Below are positions 43,799-51,406 of a stretch of 64,000 nucleotides of DNA, piece after piece (the stretch's first letter is position 1; each line of letters begins with the position of its first letter). A program made the translations under genes and the position numbers. The stretch lies in the NCBI RefSeq assembly GCF_000735135.1, contig NZ_JPLZ01000004.1:22130-86129 (forward strand). The letters are read 5' to 3'. This DNA is from Chryseobacterium sp. FH1 (lineage in GTDB: Bacteria > Bacteroidota > Bacteroidia > Flavobacteriales > Weeksellaceae). Below the pieces are notes generated by a model. It had not been told where the DNA came from. It searched no databases and saw nothing but the letters and a program-made list of their open reading frames with translations.

Positions 43799-44971
43799 TT
43801 GAAACAAATTCCTGATAATCAAATCATCATCATTGGTGCCGGTCCTGCGGGATTGATGGCGTCACAAATCCTTGCTGAGAAAGGCTTCAAAGTTCAAATC
43901 TTTGAGCAAAACAAAGCTCCAGGAAGGAAATTTCTGGTGGCAGGAAATGGCGGTTTCAATTTGACGCACAGTGAGGAATTAGAATCTTTTATCGAAAAAT
44001 ATGATGCGCTGGAAATTCGGGAGGTTGTAAAAAATTTCGATAACAAAAAGGTGGTGGATTGGCTTTCTGATTTGGGAATTACGACTTATATTGGAAGTTC
44101 TGGGAAGATTTTTCCGACGAAGAATTTCAAGCCGATTCAGGTTTTGAAAGCCTGGCTCGATAGATTAGAACAATTGGGCGTTGTGATTCATTACGAGCAT
44201 ACTTTTATTAATTTTGACGAGAATTCTGTGACGCTTAAAAATAAAGAGAACGAACTTAAAGTCAACTATTCAAAATTGATTTTGGCAATGGGTGGCGGTT
44301 CCTGGAAAAAGACAGGTTCTGATGCGAAATGGATTGAGATTTTAAAATCAAAAAACATTGAAATCACGCCTTTGGAATCTGCAAATTCCGGTTATGATAC
44401 GGATTCTAAATTTCATCAACTGCAAGGTCAATATCTTAAAAATATCAAAGTTTCTTTTGAAGGAAATGATAAAATTGGAGAAGTGGTTTTTACAAAATAT
44501 GGGATTGAAGGAAGTCCGATTTATTATCTCAATCGCTTTACAAGAAAACAAGATTTACCATTAATCATCAATATCGATTTAAAACCAAATCTCTCAGAAG
44601 CTGAAATCCTCGAACAATTAAACGGAACAGAAAAGATAAGTCAGGTTTTGAAACGGAAATTAAAACTATCGACCACCGCGCTCAATCTTCTTAAAACTTT
44701 AGACAAAGAAACTTACACAAACATAGAAATTCTATCAAAATTAATAAAGAGATTCCCGATTGAGATTCTAAGTTATAGACCAATTGATGAAGTGATTTCG
44801 ACTTCGGGCGGAGTTTCATTTTCAGAATTCAATGATAAACTTGAATTGAAAAAATTCCCCAACGTGTTCTGCGCCGGCGAAATGATAGATTGGGAAGCAC
44901 CAACTGGCGGTTATCTTTTACAGGCTTGTTTCAGTACGGGATTTTGGGTTGCAAATGAGATTTTTAAATAG
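43799..44971 (+). CDS. YhiN/HI0933-like flavoprotein
   Basis: The 390-residue FAD-dependent oxidoreductase of unknown substrate has the Rossmann start IIIIGAGPAGLMASQILAEKG. Next come GRKFLVAGNGGFNLTHSE (the family signature), ILAMGGGSWKKTGSD, and a C-terminal FCAGEMIDWEAPTGGYLLQACF that binds FAD. The start is a TTG at 43799, because no in-frame ATG or GTG precedes the Rossmann motif. Confidence 0.88.
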   Translation: MKQIPDNQIIIIGAGPAGLMASQILAEKGFKVQIFEQNKAPGRKFLVAGNGGFNLTHSEELESFIEKYDALEIREVVKNFDNKKVVDWLSDLGITTYIGSSGKIFPTKNFKPIQVLKAWLDRLEQLGVVIHYEHTFINFDENSVTLKNKENELKVNYSKLILAMGGGSWKKTGSDAKWIEILKSKNIEITPLESANSGYDTDSKFHQLQGQYLKNIKVSFEGNDKIGEVVFTKYGIEGSPIYYLNRFTRKQDLPLIINIDLKPNLSEAEILEQLNGTEKISQVLKRKLKLSTTALNLLKTLDKETYTNIEILSKLIKRFPIEILSYRPIDEVISTSGGVSFSEFNDKLELKKFPNVFCAGEMIDWEAPTGGYLLQACFSTGFWVANEIFK

Positions 44972-44981
44972 CTAAACTTAA

Positions 44982-45073
44982 ACCACATAGACACATAGTA
45001 AACTACATACAAAAAGAGAAAATAGGAATTTCTTAAGACTATTTTTCCTTTCAAAACTATGTGCCTATGTGGT
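44982..45073. repeat. long inverted repeat ACCACATAGxCACATAGT
   Basis: Left arm 44982-44999 and right arm 45056-45073 are complementary over 18 bases with one mismatch. An inner pair GAAAATAG/CTATTTTTC extends the structure. It lies just after the YhiN-like stop codon. Confidence 0.7.
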
Positions 45074-45238
45074 AAAAATATCTTTGAAAAGAAATATAAA
45101 TTGTTTTTTGCAAAATTAAAAAGCGTCAATCCTTTTGCGGATGGAGAATTTTATTAACTTTAAAACCTTTTTAATTTCAAAAATTAGTGCCTTTTACAAT
45201 CATTAATTTTTTAATCTTTTAAATTATAAATCAACAAT

Positions 45239-46093
45239 ATGATCAACAAATTAGCAGATTCCGAACTGGTCCTAAACGACGACGGAAGTGTCTATCACCT
45301 TAATCTTCTTCCTGAAGACCTTGCCGAAAAAGTAATCTTGGTGGGCGATCCGGACAGGGTTCCAAAAGTTTCAAAGTATTTCGACACGATTGAAATCAAA
45401 AAAAATAAAAGAGAATTCTACACGCACACCGGAACTTTGCGTGGCGAAAAAATTACCGTGATGTCCACCGGAATCGGGACTGAGAATATCGATATCGTGA
45501 TGAACGAGCTGGACGCCTTGGTCAATATCGATTTGAAGGCGAAGGAATTCAAGACAGAGCACAAAGCCTTGGAACTTTTCCGCTTGGGAACTTGCGGAAG
45601 TGTGAATCCGGATATCGAGGTCAATAATATGTTGGTGACAGAAAACGTGGTTGGACTTGACGGACTTTTGCATTTCTATCAGGATTATACTTTTGAAAAT
45701 GAATTCAGCAAAAACTTCTTGGCAAAATTCCCTTACGAGAAAATCAAACCAATGTTGTATTTCTCAGATTGGGCAGAAGATATTTCTGATTATTACGCCG
45801 ATGCAAAGTACAGAGGAAACACCGCGACTTTCCCAGGTTTCTACGCACCACAAGGTCGTCAGTTACGACTGAAAGCTTTGGACGACCAATTCCTTGAAAC
45901 ATTGAATGACCTTGGCGTTTCCAACTTCGAAATGGAAACTTCCGCGATCTATGGTCTTTCAAAATTGCTAGGCCACAAAGCTTTGACCGTCAACTGTGTC
46001 ATCGCCAACAGAAGACGAGGCGAATTTGCAAGCGACCACCACGCATCGGAGAAAATGATGATCGAATGGGTTCTTGAGAGAATCATTAAATAG
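45239..46093 (+). CDS. nucleoside phosphorylase (uridine phosphorylase-like)
   Basis: The 284-residue protein is of the PNP/UDP phosphorylase family, which splits nucleosides with phosphate in salvage. Motifs seen: ILVGDPDRV (phosphate loop), VMSTGIGTENIDIVMNEL, FRLGTCGSVNPDIEV, and FEMETSAIYGLSKLLGH with the ribose-binding Met-Glu. GFYAPQGRQLR fits the uridine phosphorylase group. The sequence does not fix the base specificity. Confidence 0.88.
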   Translation: MINKLADSELVLNDDGSVYHLNLLPEDLAEKVILVGDPDRVPKVSKYFDTIEIKKNKREFYTHTGTLRGEKITVMSTGIGTENIDIVMNELDALVNIDLKAKEFKTEHKALELFRLGTCGSVNPDIEVNNMLVTENVVGLDGLLHFYQDYTFENEFSKNFLAKFPYEKIKPMLYFSDWAEDISDYYADAKYRGNTATFPGFYAPQGRQLRLKALDDQFLETLNDLGVSNFEMETSAIYGLSKLLGHKALTVNCVIANRRRGEFASDHHASEKMMIEWVLERIIK

Positions 46094-46097
46094 AAAA

Positions 46098-46183
46098 TGG
46101 AATTCGTTTTACCTCAGCCCAAAAGGGAGCCGAATTCCACTAACGAAAATTTTCACCCTTTAGGGCCGGGGATAGAAATTTTC
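46098..46183. repeat. two-hairpin repeat with complementary loops, copy 2
   Basis: Hairpin 1 has stem TGGAATTCG/CGAATTCCA around ACCTCAGCCCAAAAGGGAGC. Hairpin 2 has arms GAAAATTTTC/GAAATTTTC around ACCCTTTAGGGCCGGGGATA. The loops correspond to those at 22886-22986 while the stems differ. Confidence 0.7.
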
Positions 46184-46193
46184 TTATTACTAC

Positions 46194-46227
46194 AAAGCAA
46201 CATTCATATTGGATGTTGCTTTTTTTG
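46194..46227 (+). terminator. terminator after the nucleoside phosphorylase gene
   Basis: AAAGCAACAT and ATGTTGCTTT form a 10-bp stem with a 9-base loop, followed by TTTTTG. Confidence 0.8.
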
Positions 46228-46340
46228 TGTTTGGTTTTATTTATAATTACTTTAACGTTCATTAAGATTTTAAGGCATTGTAATTGAATAATTGTTAGCA
46301 TCAAATCAAATTTTTCAATTAACACACAAAATAAATTATT

Positions 46341-46679
46341 ATGAGCACACAAGATCAAAAGTACAATGACGCAGAAAGAGCAGTTGACAGAACTGAAAAC
46401 TCATTAGAAAATGCGGCTGATAAAACAAAAAGCGCAGTCAATGATTATGCTACCAGAGCAAGAAATTACATTGATGAACAAAAAAGAAAAAATGAAGAAC
46501 CAACAAGAGATGGTTTCTTCGAAAATCTAAAAGCCAGTGCATCTGAAGCTTGGGAAGACACAAAAGACTTCGCAGAAAAAGCTTGGGACAGCACAAAAGA
46601 TACAGCCTCTGACGCTTGGGAAAAAACCAAAGATGCTAGTGAAGACGTAAAAGCAGAAGTCAGAAAAGCTACAAATTAG
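46341..46679 (+). CDS. LEA-like / CsbD-like repeat protein
   Basis: The 112-residue, highly charged protein lacks hydrophobic segments. It repeats an 11-residue pattern (AWEDTKDFAEK, AWDSTKDTASD, AWEKTKDASED) like late embryogenesis abundant group 3 proteins and bacterial stress proteins. It is likely an amphipathic helix that folds on drying or on membranes; a role in stress tolerance is inferred from the family. It has its own terminator. Confidence 0.7.
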   Translation: MSTQDQKYNDAERAVDRTENSLENAADKTKSAVNDYATRARNYIDEQKRKNEEPTRDGFFENLKASASEAWEDTKDFAEKAWDSTKDTASDAWEKTKDASEDVKAEVRKATN

Positions 46680-46708
46680 TTTTAAGTTAGTAATAGTTTT
46701 TCAAAACG

Positions 46709-46745
46709 AAAGGAGAAGACACTTATCAAGTCTTCTCCTTTTTAT
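46709..46745 (+). terminator. terminator after the LEA-like gene
   Basis: AAAGGAGAAGAC and GTCTTCTCCTTT form a 12-bp stem with a 9-base loop and a T-run. Confidence 0.85.
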
Positions 46746-46747
46746 TT

Positions 46748-46755
46748 TATATTTG
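46748..46755 (+). promoter_or_regulatory. -7 box of the M28 peptidase gene
   Basis: TATATTTG, 19 bases before the ATG. It starts right after the upstream terminator. Confidence 0.5.
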
Positions 46756-46774
46756 CACTTTATTAAGATGTCAA

Positions 46775-47935
46775 ATGAAAAACTTAGCTTTCTCCATATT
46801 ATTCCTGGGATTTTTTGCAAATTCTCAAACATTCAATCAGAATTACGCCGATGTCAGCAATTTGGTCTCACAAACCAACGTCAATACATACTTGCAAGAG
46901 TTTGAAGGTTTGGGCGTGAAAACCACAGGCTCTATCGCTAACAACAATGCCTACAATTGGCTTAAGAATAAGTATCTCTCTTTCGGATATTCGGAATCGG
47001 AAATCACCAGAGACAATTTTACCTATAACGGTAATTCCACTTCCAACCTCATTGTCACAAAGACAGGAACCAAATATCCAAATACCTACATCATCGTTTG
47101 TGGTCACTACGACACGATCATAGGAACAGGAACCAATGACAACGGCAGTGGCGTTTCAGTCATTCTCGAAGTTGCCCGTCTTATGAAAAACGTCAATACC
47201 GAATATTCCATCAAGTTCATCAATTTTTCTGGCGAAGAGCAAGGCCTTTTGGGTTCCGCACATTATGTTTCAAATGTTGTGAACGCCACCAATCCGAAAA
47301 TGAACATCCGCCTAGTCCTCAACATTGATGAAGTCGGCGGCATCAAAGGACAGACCAACGATACGATCACCTGCGAAAGAGACGAGTCCAGCAATCCAAG
47401 CGCCAACAATGCGGCTTCCAATACTTTCACGCAGCAATTGATGAATTGCGTTACGCTTTACTCCACTTTAAAGACTAACCTTAGTTACGCTTACGCCTCA
47501 GATTATATGCCGTTCCAAGCCAACGGGGAAATTATCACAGGTCTGTTCGAATACAATGAAACCCCATACGCTCACACAGCAAGCGATAAATACATTAATC
47601 TAGATCCAGTTTATATTTACAACATTGCGAAAGCCACAACTGGCGCTGTTCAGCATTTTGCGATTGCATCCCCTATTTTGAGTATTTATACGCCAAAAGA
47701 TTTAGTGAATAGTTTCAGATTCTATCCAAATCCGGCGAAAGACTTTTTACAATTAGAATTTCTCAACAGCAAGTCACAAAAATTCAGTTTTACAATTACA
47801 AACATCGACGGAAAAAACCTCATCAAAACAGAAAACCAGACCAGAATTGACATTTCGTCCCTTTCGAAGGGCATTTACTTTGGAACTTTCAAAGTCGAAG
47901 ATCAAGTGATCACAAAGAAAATTATCGTAGACTAA
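46775..47935 (+). CDS. secreted M28-family metallopeptidase with T9SS sorting domain
   Basis: The 386-residue zinc aminopeptidase-like enzyme has a signal peptide (ending FFANS). The zinc and catalytic residues of M28 are present: His111 and Asp113 (GHYDT), Asp122 (NDNGSG), Glu154/Glu155 (GEEQG), Asp185 (NIDEVG) and His267 (PYAHTASD). A C-terminal T9SS type A sorting domain (from FRFYPNPAKDFLQLEF, about 312) sends it outside the cell. It likely degrades peptides for nutrition. Confidence 0.92.
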   Translation: MKNLAFSILFLGFFANSQTFNQNYADVSNLVSQTNVNTYLQEFEGLGVKTTGSIANNNAYNWLKNKYLSFGYSESEITRDNFTYNGNSTSNLIVTKTGTKYPNTYIIVCGHYDTIIGTGTNDNGSGVSVILEVARLMKNVNTEYSIKFINFSGEEQGLLGSAHYVSNVVNATNPKMNIRLVLNIDEVGGIKGQTNDTITCERDESSNPSANNAASNTFTQQLMNCVTLYSTLKTNLSYAYASDYMPFQANGEIITGLFEYNETPYAHTASDKYINLDPVYIYNIAKATTGAVQHFAIASPILSIYTPKDLVNSFRFYPNPAKDFLQLEFLNSKSQKFSFTITNIDGKNLIKTENQTRIDISSLSKGIYFGTFKVEDQVITKKIIVD

Positions 47936-47954
47936 AACTTAATTCTTAATTATC

Positions 47955-48076
47955 TGAGCAATCCCCTAGCCTCCGCATTTCCCACTGCTTGGGTCGCGCT
48001 ATCCTCTACTATCTTTTCCCAGCCTTGGCTTTTCCCCTCGCTTTGGAAAAAGGATAACCGCTACTATCGCTATTGC
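47955..48076 (+). repeat. dispersed 3'-region repeat, divergent copy 3
   Basis: It contains CGCTATCCTCTACTATC and GGATAACCGCTACTATCG, the same words as the complement of 6993-7087 and 25412-25506. It lies just downstream of the M28 peptidase stop codon and in the same orientation relative to the upstream gene as the other copies. Confidence 0.65.
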
Positions 48077-48185
48077 AAAGACGATTTGTCGCCAAGATGA
48101 TGTTCCAGTTTTTTAGAACATTTCCATATTTCGTTTTTCATAATAAACAATCATAATAATTTCGCTTTACGAAATCAAAAATTTG

Positions 48186-48193
48186 TATCTTTG
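48186..48193 (+). promoter_or_regulatory. -7 box right before the sigma-54 response regulator
   Basis: TATCTTTG, only 5 bases before the ATG at 48199, so the transcript may be leaderless. Confidence 0.55.
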
Positions 48194-48198
48194 CACCT

Positions 48199-49383
48199 AT
48201 GCAAAAAATCTTAATCGTAGAAGACGAAAAAGCAATATCTGGCGTACTACATAGTATTTTATCAGATGAGTTACCAGAATACCAGTTCGAAATCGCAGAA
48301 GACGGTCTCGAAGGTTTCAAATACATAGAAAAAGACGATTATTCTTTGGTAATTTCTGATATCAAAATGCCAAAAATTTCCGGTACAGAACTTCTGAAAC
48401 AAAGTCTTGCTTTGAAGCCTGAGACCACTTTCATTATGATTTCCGGACACGCAGACATCGATACTGCTGTTGGCTGTTTGAGAGAAGGTGCTTATGATTT
48501 CATCTCAAAACCTATTGACATCAACAGATTGATCACCAGTGTCAAAAATGCATTAGACAAAGGCAATCTTCAAAAAGCAAACACAAATCTGAAACAAGAG
48601 AATTCTCAGCTTAAGAAAAAAGTGAATAAAAAATACCAGATGGTTGGGCAATCGCCTGCACTTAAGAAGATCCAAGAGATCATCGACAAAGTGGCTGTTT
48701 CTGACGCAAGAGTTCTAGTGACTGGACCAAACGGAGCTGGTAAAGAATTGGTAGCACACGCAATCCATTCCCAAAGTGAAAGATCACGAGGACCAATGAT
48801 CGAAGTGAACTGTGCGGCAATCCCATCAGAATTGATCGAGAGCGAATTGTTCGGTCACGTGAAAGGTTCTTTTACAGGCGCGATCAAAGATAAATCTGGG
48901 AAATTCGAGCAGGCAACTGGCGGCACTATTTTCTTGGATGAAATCGGTGATATGAGTTTGGTTGCTCAGGCAAAAGTGCTTAGAGCATTGCAAGAGAGCA
49001 AGGTTTCTCCTGTGGGAAGTGATAAAGAAATCAAAGTTGATGTCCGCGTTATCGCTGCAACCAATAAAAATTTGGCTAAGGAAATCGAGCAAGGGAAATT
49101 CCGTGAGGATTTGTACCACAGGCTTTCTGTGATTGAGATCAGCGTTCCCTCACTTAACGACAGAGCGGAAGATATTCCATTGTTGGTAGAGCATTTCACA
49201 AACCTTATCGCTTCAGAAAATGGTTCTGCGGCTAAGAAATTTGATGACAAAGCAATCAAATCGTTACAGCAATATGACTGGACTGGAAACATCCGTGAGC
49301 TTAGAAACGTTGTAGAAAGGTTGATCATCTTAGGTGCTGATCCCGTGACTGCTGACGATGTCGCAAGTTTTGTAAAGAAGTAA
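48199..49383 (+). CDS. NtrC-family sigma-54-dependent response regulator lacking a DNA-binding domain
   Basis: The 394-residue protein has a receiver domain (1-120, phospho-acceptor Asp54 in VISDIKMP) and an AAA+ domain (about 145-375). The Walker A is GPNGAGKE (176-183), where GESGTGKE is usual. The sigma-54 contact loop is GSFTGA (223-228), the Walker B is TIFLDEIGD (243-251), and REDLYHRL carries an arginine finger. After VTADDVASFVKK the protein ends without the Fis-type helix-turn-helix found in NtrC. It probably activates sigma-54 promoters without specific enhancer binding. No histidine kinase gene is adjacent. Confidence 0.92.
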   Translation: MQKILIVEDEKAISGVLHSILSDELPEYQFEIAEDGLEGFKYIEKDDYSLVISDIKMPKISGTELLKQSLALKPETTFIMISGHADIDTAVGCLREGAYDFISKPIDINRLITSVKNALDKGNLQKANTNLKQENSQLKKKVNKKYQMVGQSPALKKIQEIIDKVAVSDARVLVTGPNGAGKELVAHAIHSQSERSRGPMIEVNCAAIPSELIESELFGHVKGSFTGAIKDKSGKFEQATGGTIFLDEIGDMSLVAQAKVLRALQESKVSPVGSDKEIKVDVRVIAATNKNLAKEIEQGKFREDLYHRLSVIEISVPSLNDRAEDIPLLVEHFTNLIASENGSAAKKFDDKAIKSLQQYDWTGNIRELRNVVERLIILGADPVTADDVASFVKK

Positions 49384-49404
49384 ACTAAATTAAATATTAT
49401 ATTT

Positions 49405-49433
49405 AACCGCAGTTTATTCTGCGGTTTTTTTTT
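49405..49433 (+). terminator. terminator after the response regulator
   Basis: AACCGCAG and CTGCGGTT form an 8-bp stem with loop TTTATT, followed by a T-run. Confidence 0.85.
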
Positions 49434-49446
49434 GGAAAAAATTGAG

Positions 49447-49463
49447 ATTCTACGCGGTAGAAT
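49447..49463. promoter_or_regulatory. inverted repeat ATTCTAC-GCG-GTAGAAT before the MATE gene
   Basis: Perfect 7-bp arms around GCG, 31 bases before the MATE start codon and after the previous terminator. The place fits an operator. The binding protein is unknown. Confidence 0.45.
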
Positions 49464-49494
49464 TCTTCATTTGAAAATAAAATAAGACAAACTA

Positions 49495-50865
49495 ATGAAA
49501 TTTTTAGATAAACAATACACACAGCAAGGGCTAAAACTGGCACTTCCTGTGATGTTGACACAAGTCGGACAAGTGTCCGTGAATCTCTTCGACAACATCA
49601 TCGTGGGGAAACTTTTGGGCGCGCAGGCTTTGGCTTCTGTATCTTTGGGAAACGCCTTGTTCTTTTCCATCTTCGTTTTGGCGTTGGGATTTTCTTTTGC
49701 GATTCCGCCGTTGGTTTCTGAGGCCAATTCTCAGGGAAAACACGAGACAATCAATTCGGTTTTCAGACACGGATTTGTCATCAACCTTGGGATTGGGATT
49801 TTGCTGATGATCTTATTATTGGCCGGACTTCCATTGATCAAACACATGGATCAACCAACTGAGATCATTCCCGATACGATCAGCTTTTTGAGCATTATGG
49901 CGTTTACGATGATTCCATTTATGATGTTCCAGACTTTGAGAGAAGTTTCGGAAGGTTTGTCTTTCACGATTGGTGTGACGAAAGCCACAATTATTGCGAA
50001 TGTCATTAATATCGCTTTGAATTACGTTTTTATCAAAGGTCTTTTTGGATTCCCGGAAATGGGTGTTCAAGGTTCGGCTTTGGCAACATTGATCGCGAGA
50101 ATCTTTATGGTGGTTTTCTTATATTTTGTTTTGGTAAAAGAACCGAAAACAAGAAGATATATCAAAGATTTTTCTTTAAAAATTGCAGAATTCAGTAAAG
50201 AAATGTTTAGTAAAATGTTCAAGCTTGGATTGCCGACGGCTTTGCAAATGTTCTTCGAAGTCACAGCTTTCGCAGCAGCCGCTTTTATTTGTGGATTGGT
50301 AAGTTCTCAGGACATTGCGTCGCATCAGATCGCTTTGTCGATGGCTTCATTCACGTTTAATCTTTGTATTGGATTCAGTGTCGCTTCTACGGTGATGATC
50401 GGTAACAAAATGGGCGTTAGAGACTTTGAAGGCTTAAGGAAAATCGGGATCAATAATTTTAAATTAACATTAATATATATGGGATTTTGTGGCATTATGT
50501 TCATCCTTTTCCGAAACGTTCTGCCTCATTTTTTCACCAAAGAAAGTGATGTTTTAGTAATAGAATTAGCTTCAAAATTAATGATCATCGCTGCGCTTTT
50601 CCAGTTGTCTGATGGAATCCAAGTGACGGCTTTAGGATGCCTGAGAGGAATCCAGGATGTGAAAATCCCGAGTGTGATCACGTTTTTGGCGTATTGGGTT
50701 TTCACGATTCCGGTTGGTTATTTTCTTTGTGTGACAATGAAAATGGGCGCATTTGGGATGTGGATTGCTTTGGGAATTGGATTGACGATTTCTGCGATTC
50801 TTTTGGTCATCAGGTTTTTGAGATTGAGCAAGAGGAAAGCATTAGCTTTGGCCTTAACTAATTAG
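49495..50865 (+). CDS. MATE-family efflux transporter
   Basis: The 456-residue inner membrane protein has about 12 hydrophobic segments in two similar halves. LALPVMLTQVGQVSVNLFDNIIVGKLLGAQALASVSLGNAL (read in parts) at the N-terminus, FIKGLFGFPEMGVQGSALAT, and ALGCLRGIQDVKIPSVITFL in the second half are typical of NorM-type multidrug exporters driven by Na+ or H+. It is transcribed alone or with the small secreted protein that follows 30 bases later. Confidence 0.92.
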   Translation: MKFLDKQYTQQGLKLALPVMLTQVGQVSVNLFDNIIVGKLLGAQALASVSLGNALFFSIFVLALGFSFAIPPLVSEANSQGKHETINSVFRHGFVINLGIGILLMILLLAGLPLIKHMDQPTEIIPDTISFLSIMAFTMIPFMMFQTLREVSEGLSFTIGVTKATIIANVINIALNYVFIKGLFGFPEMGVQGSALATLIARIFMVVFLYFVLVKEPKTRRYIKDFSLKIAEFSKEMFSKMFKLGLPTALQMFFEVTAFAAAAFICGLVSSQDIASHQIALSMASFTFNLCIGFSVASTVMIGNKMGVRDFEGLRKIGINNFKLTLIYMGFCGIMFILFRNVLPHFFTKESDVLVIELASKLMIIAALFQLSDGIQVTALGCLRGIQDVKIPSVITFLAYWVFTIPVGYFLCVTMKMGAFGMWIALGIGLTISAILLVIRFLRLSKRKALALALTN

Positions 50866-50895
50866 TGCAAATCAATTTTTAGAATTAAATAAAAT

Positions 50896-51339
50896 ATGAA
50901 TAAAATTATCCTTATAATATTTACATTTTTCTTGAATTTTTATTTCTCTCAACAATCAGTTTATAATCAAATGGAAAAACTGCAAGGTATTTGGGAAGGA
51001 CGAGATGGAAATGATATTATCAAGTTTGAGATTAATAAAAGTGGAAAAAATGATTTTCTATTTTCTTTTATTAATTTTCAAGGCGAAAAATTTCTAATAA
51101 ACAAAGAGAAGATTTCTGAAAATAATCAAAAAGAATTAATAATAGAAATTAAAGAAGCAAAATTCTCTTCTTATAGATATGAAAAATGTCTTTTTACAAA
51201 AGGAGAAATAATAATTTCAAATTCTTCTGAAAATCAATTTTCATTGAGTTTAAATTCAGTTGGTCCAAAATGTTTCTTGACTTACGACGTAATAATGACA
51301 ATGGATGATATAAAAGATATTTTAATGACAAAAAAATAA
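50896..51339 (+). CDS. hypothetical secreted protein
   Basis: The 147-residue product has a signal peptide (MNKIILIIFTFFLNFYFS, cleavage before QQ). The mature part begins MEKLQGIWEGRDGNDIIKFE and reads like a small beta-barrel of alternating strands with two cysteines. GIWEG followed by strands is common in lipocalin-like and DUF proteins of Bacteroidota, but I do not recognise the family. Base composition is more AT-rich than its neighbours. Confidence 0.65.
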   Translation: MNKIILIIFTFFLNFYFSQQSVYNQMEKLQGIWEGRDGNDIIKFEINKSGKNDFLFSFINFQGEKFLINKEKISENNQKELIIEIKEAKFSSYRYEKCLFTKGEIIISNSSENQFSLSLNSVGPKCFLTYDVIMTMDDIKDILMTKK

Positions 51340-51381
51340 TCAATATTTCTATCCTTTAATAAAATACAGATTTTAAATTTT

Positions 51382-51389
51382 TAAATTTG
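51382..51389 (+). promoter_or_regulatory. -7 box of argS
   Basis: TAAATTTG, 17 bases before the argS ATG. Confidence 0.5.
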
Positions 51390-51406
51390 CAACACAAAAT
51401 TCTGAA

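Noticed and set aside
6993..48076. Dispersed repeats as a CRISPR array
   Set aside because: Copies are single, far apart and lie after unrelated genes. No regular spacers and no cas genes are present.
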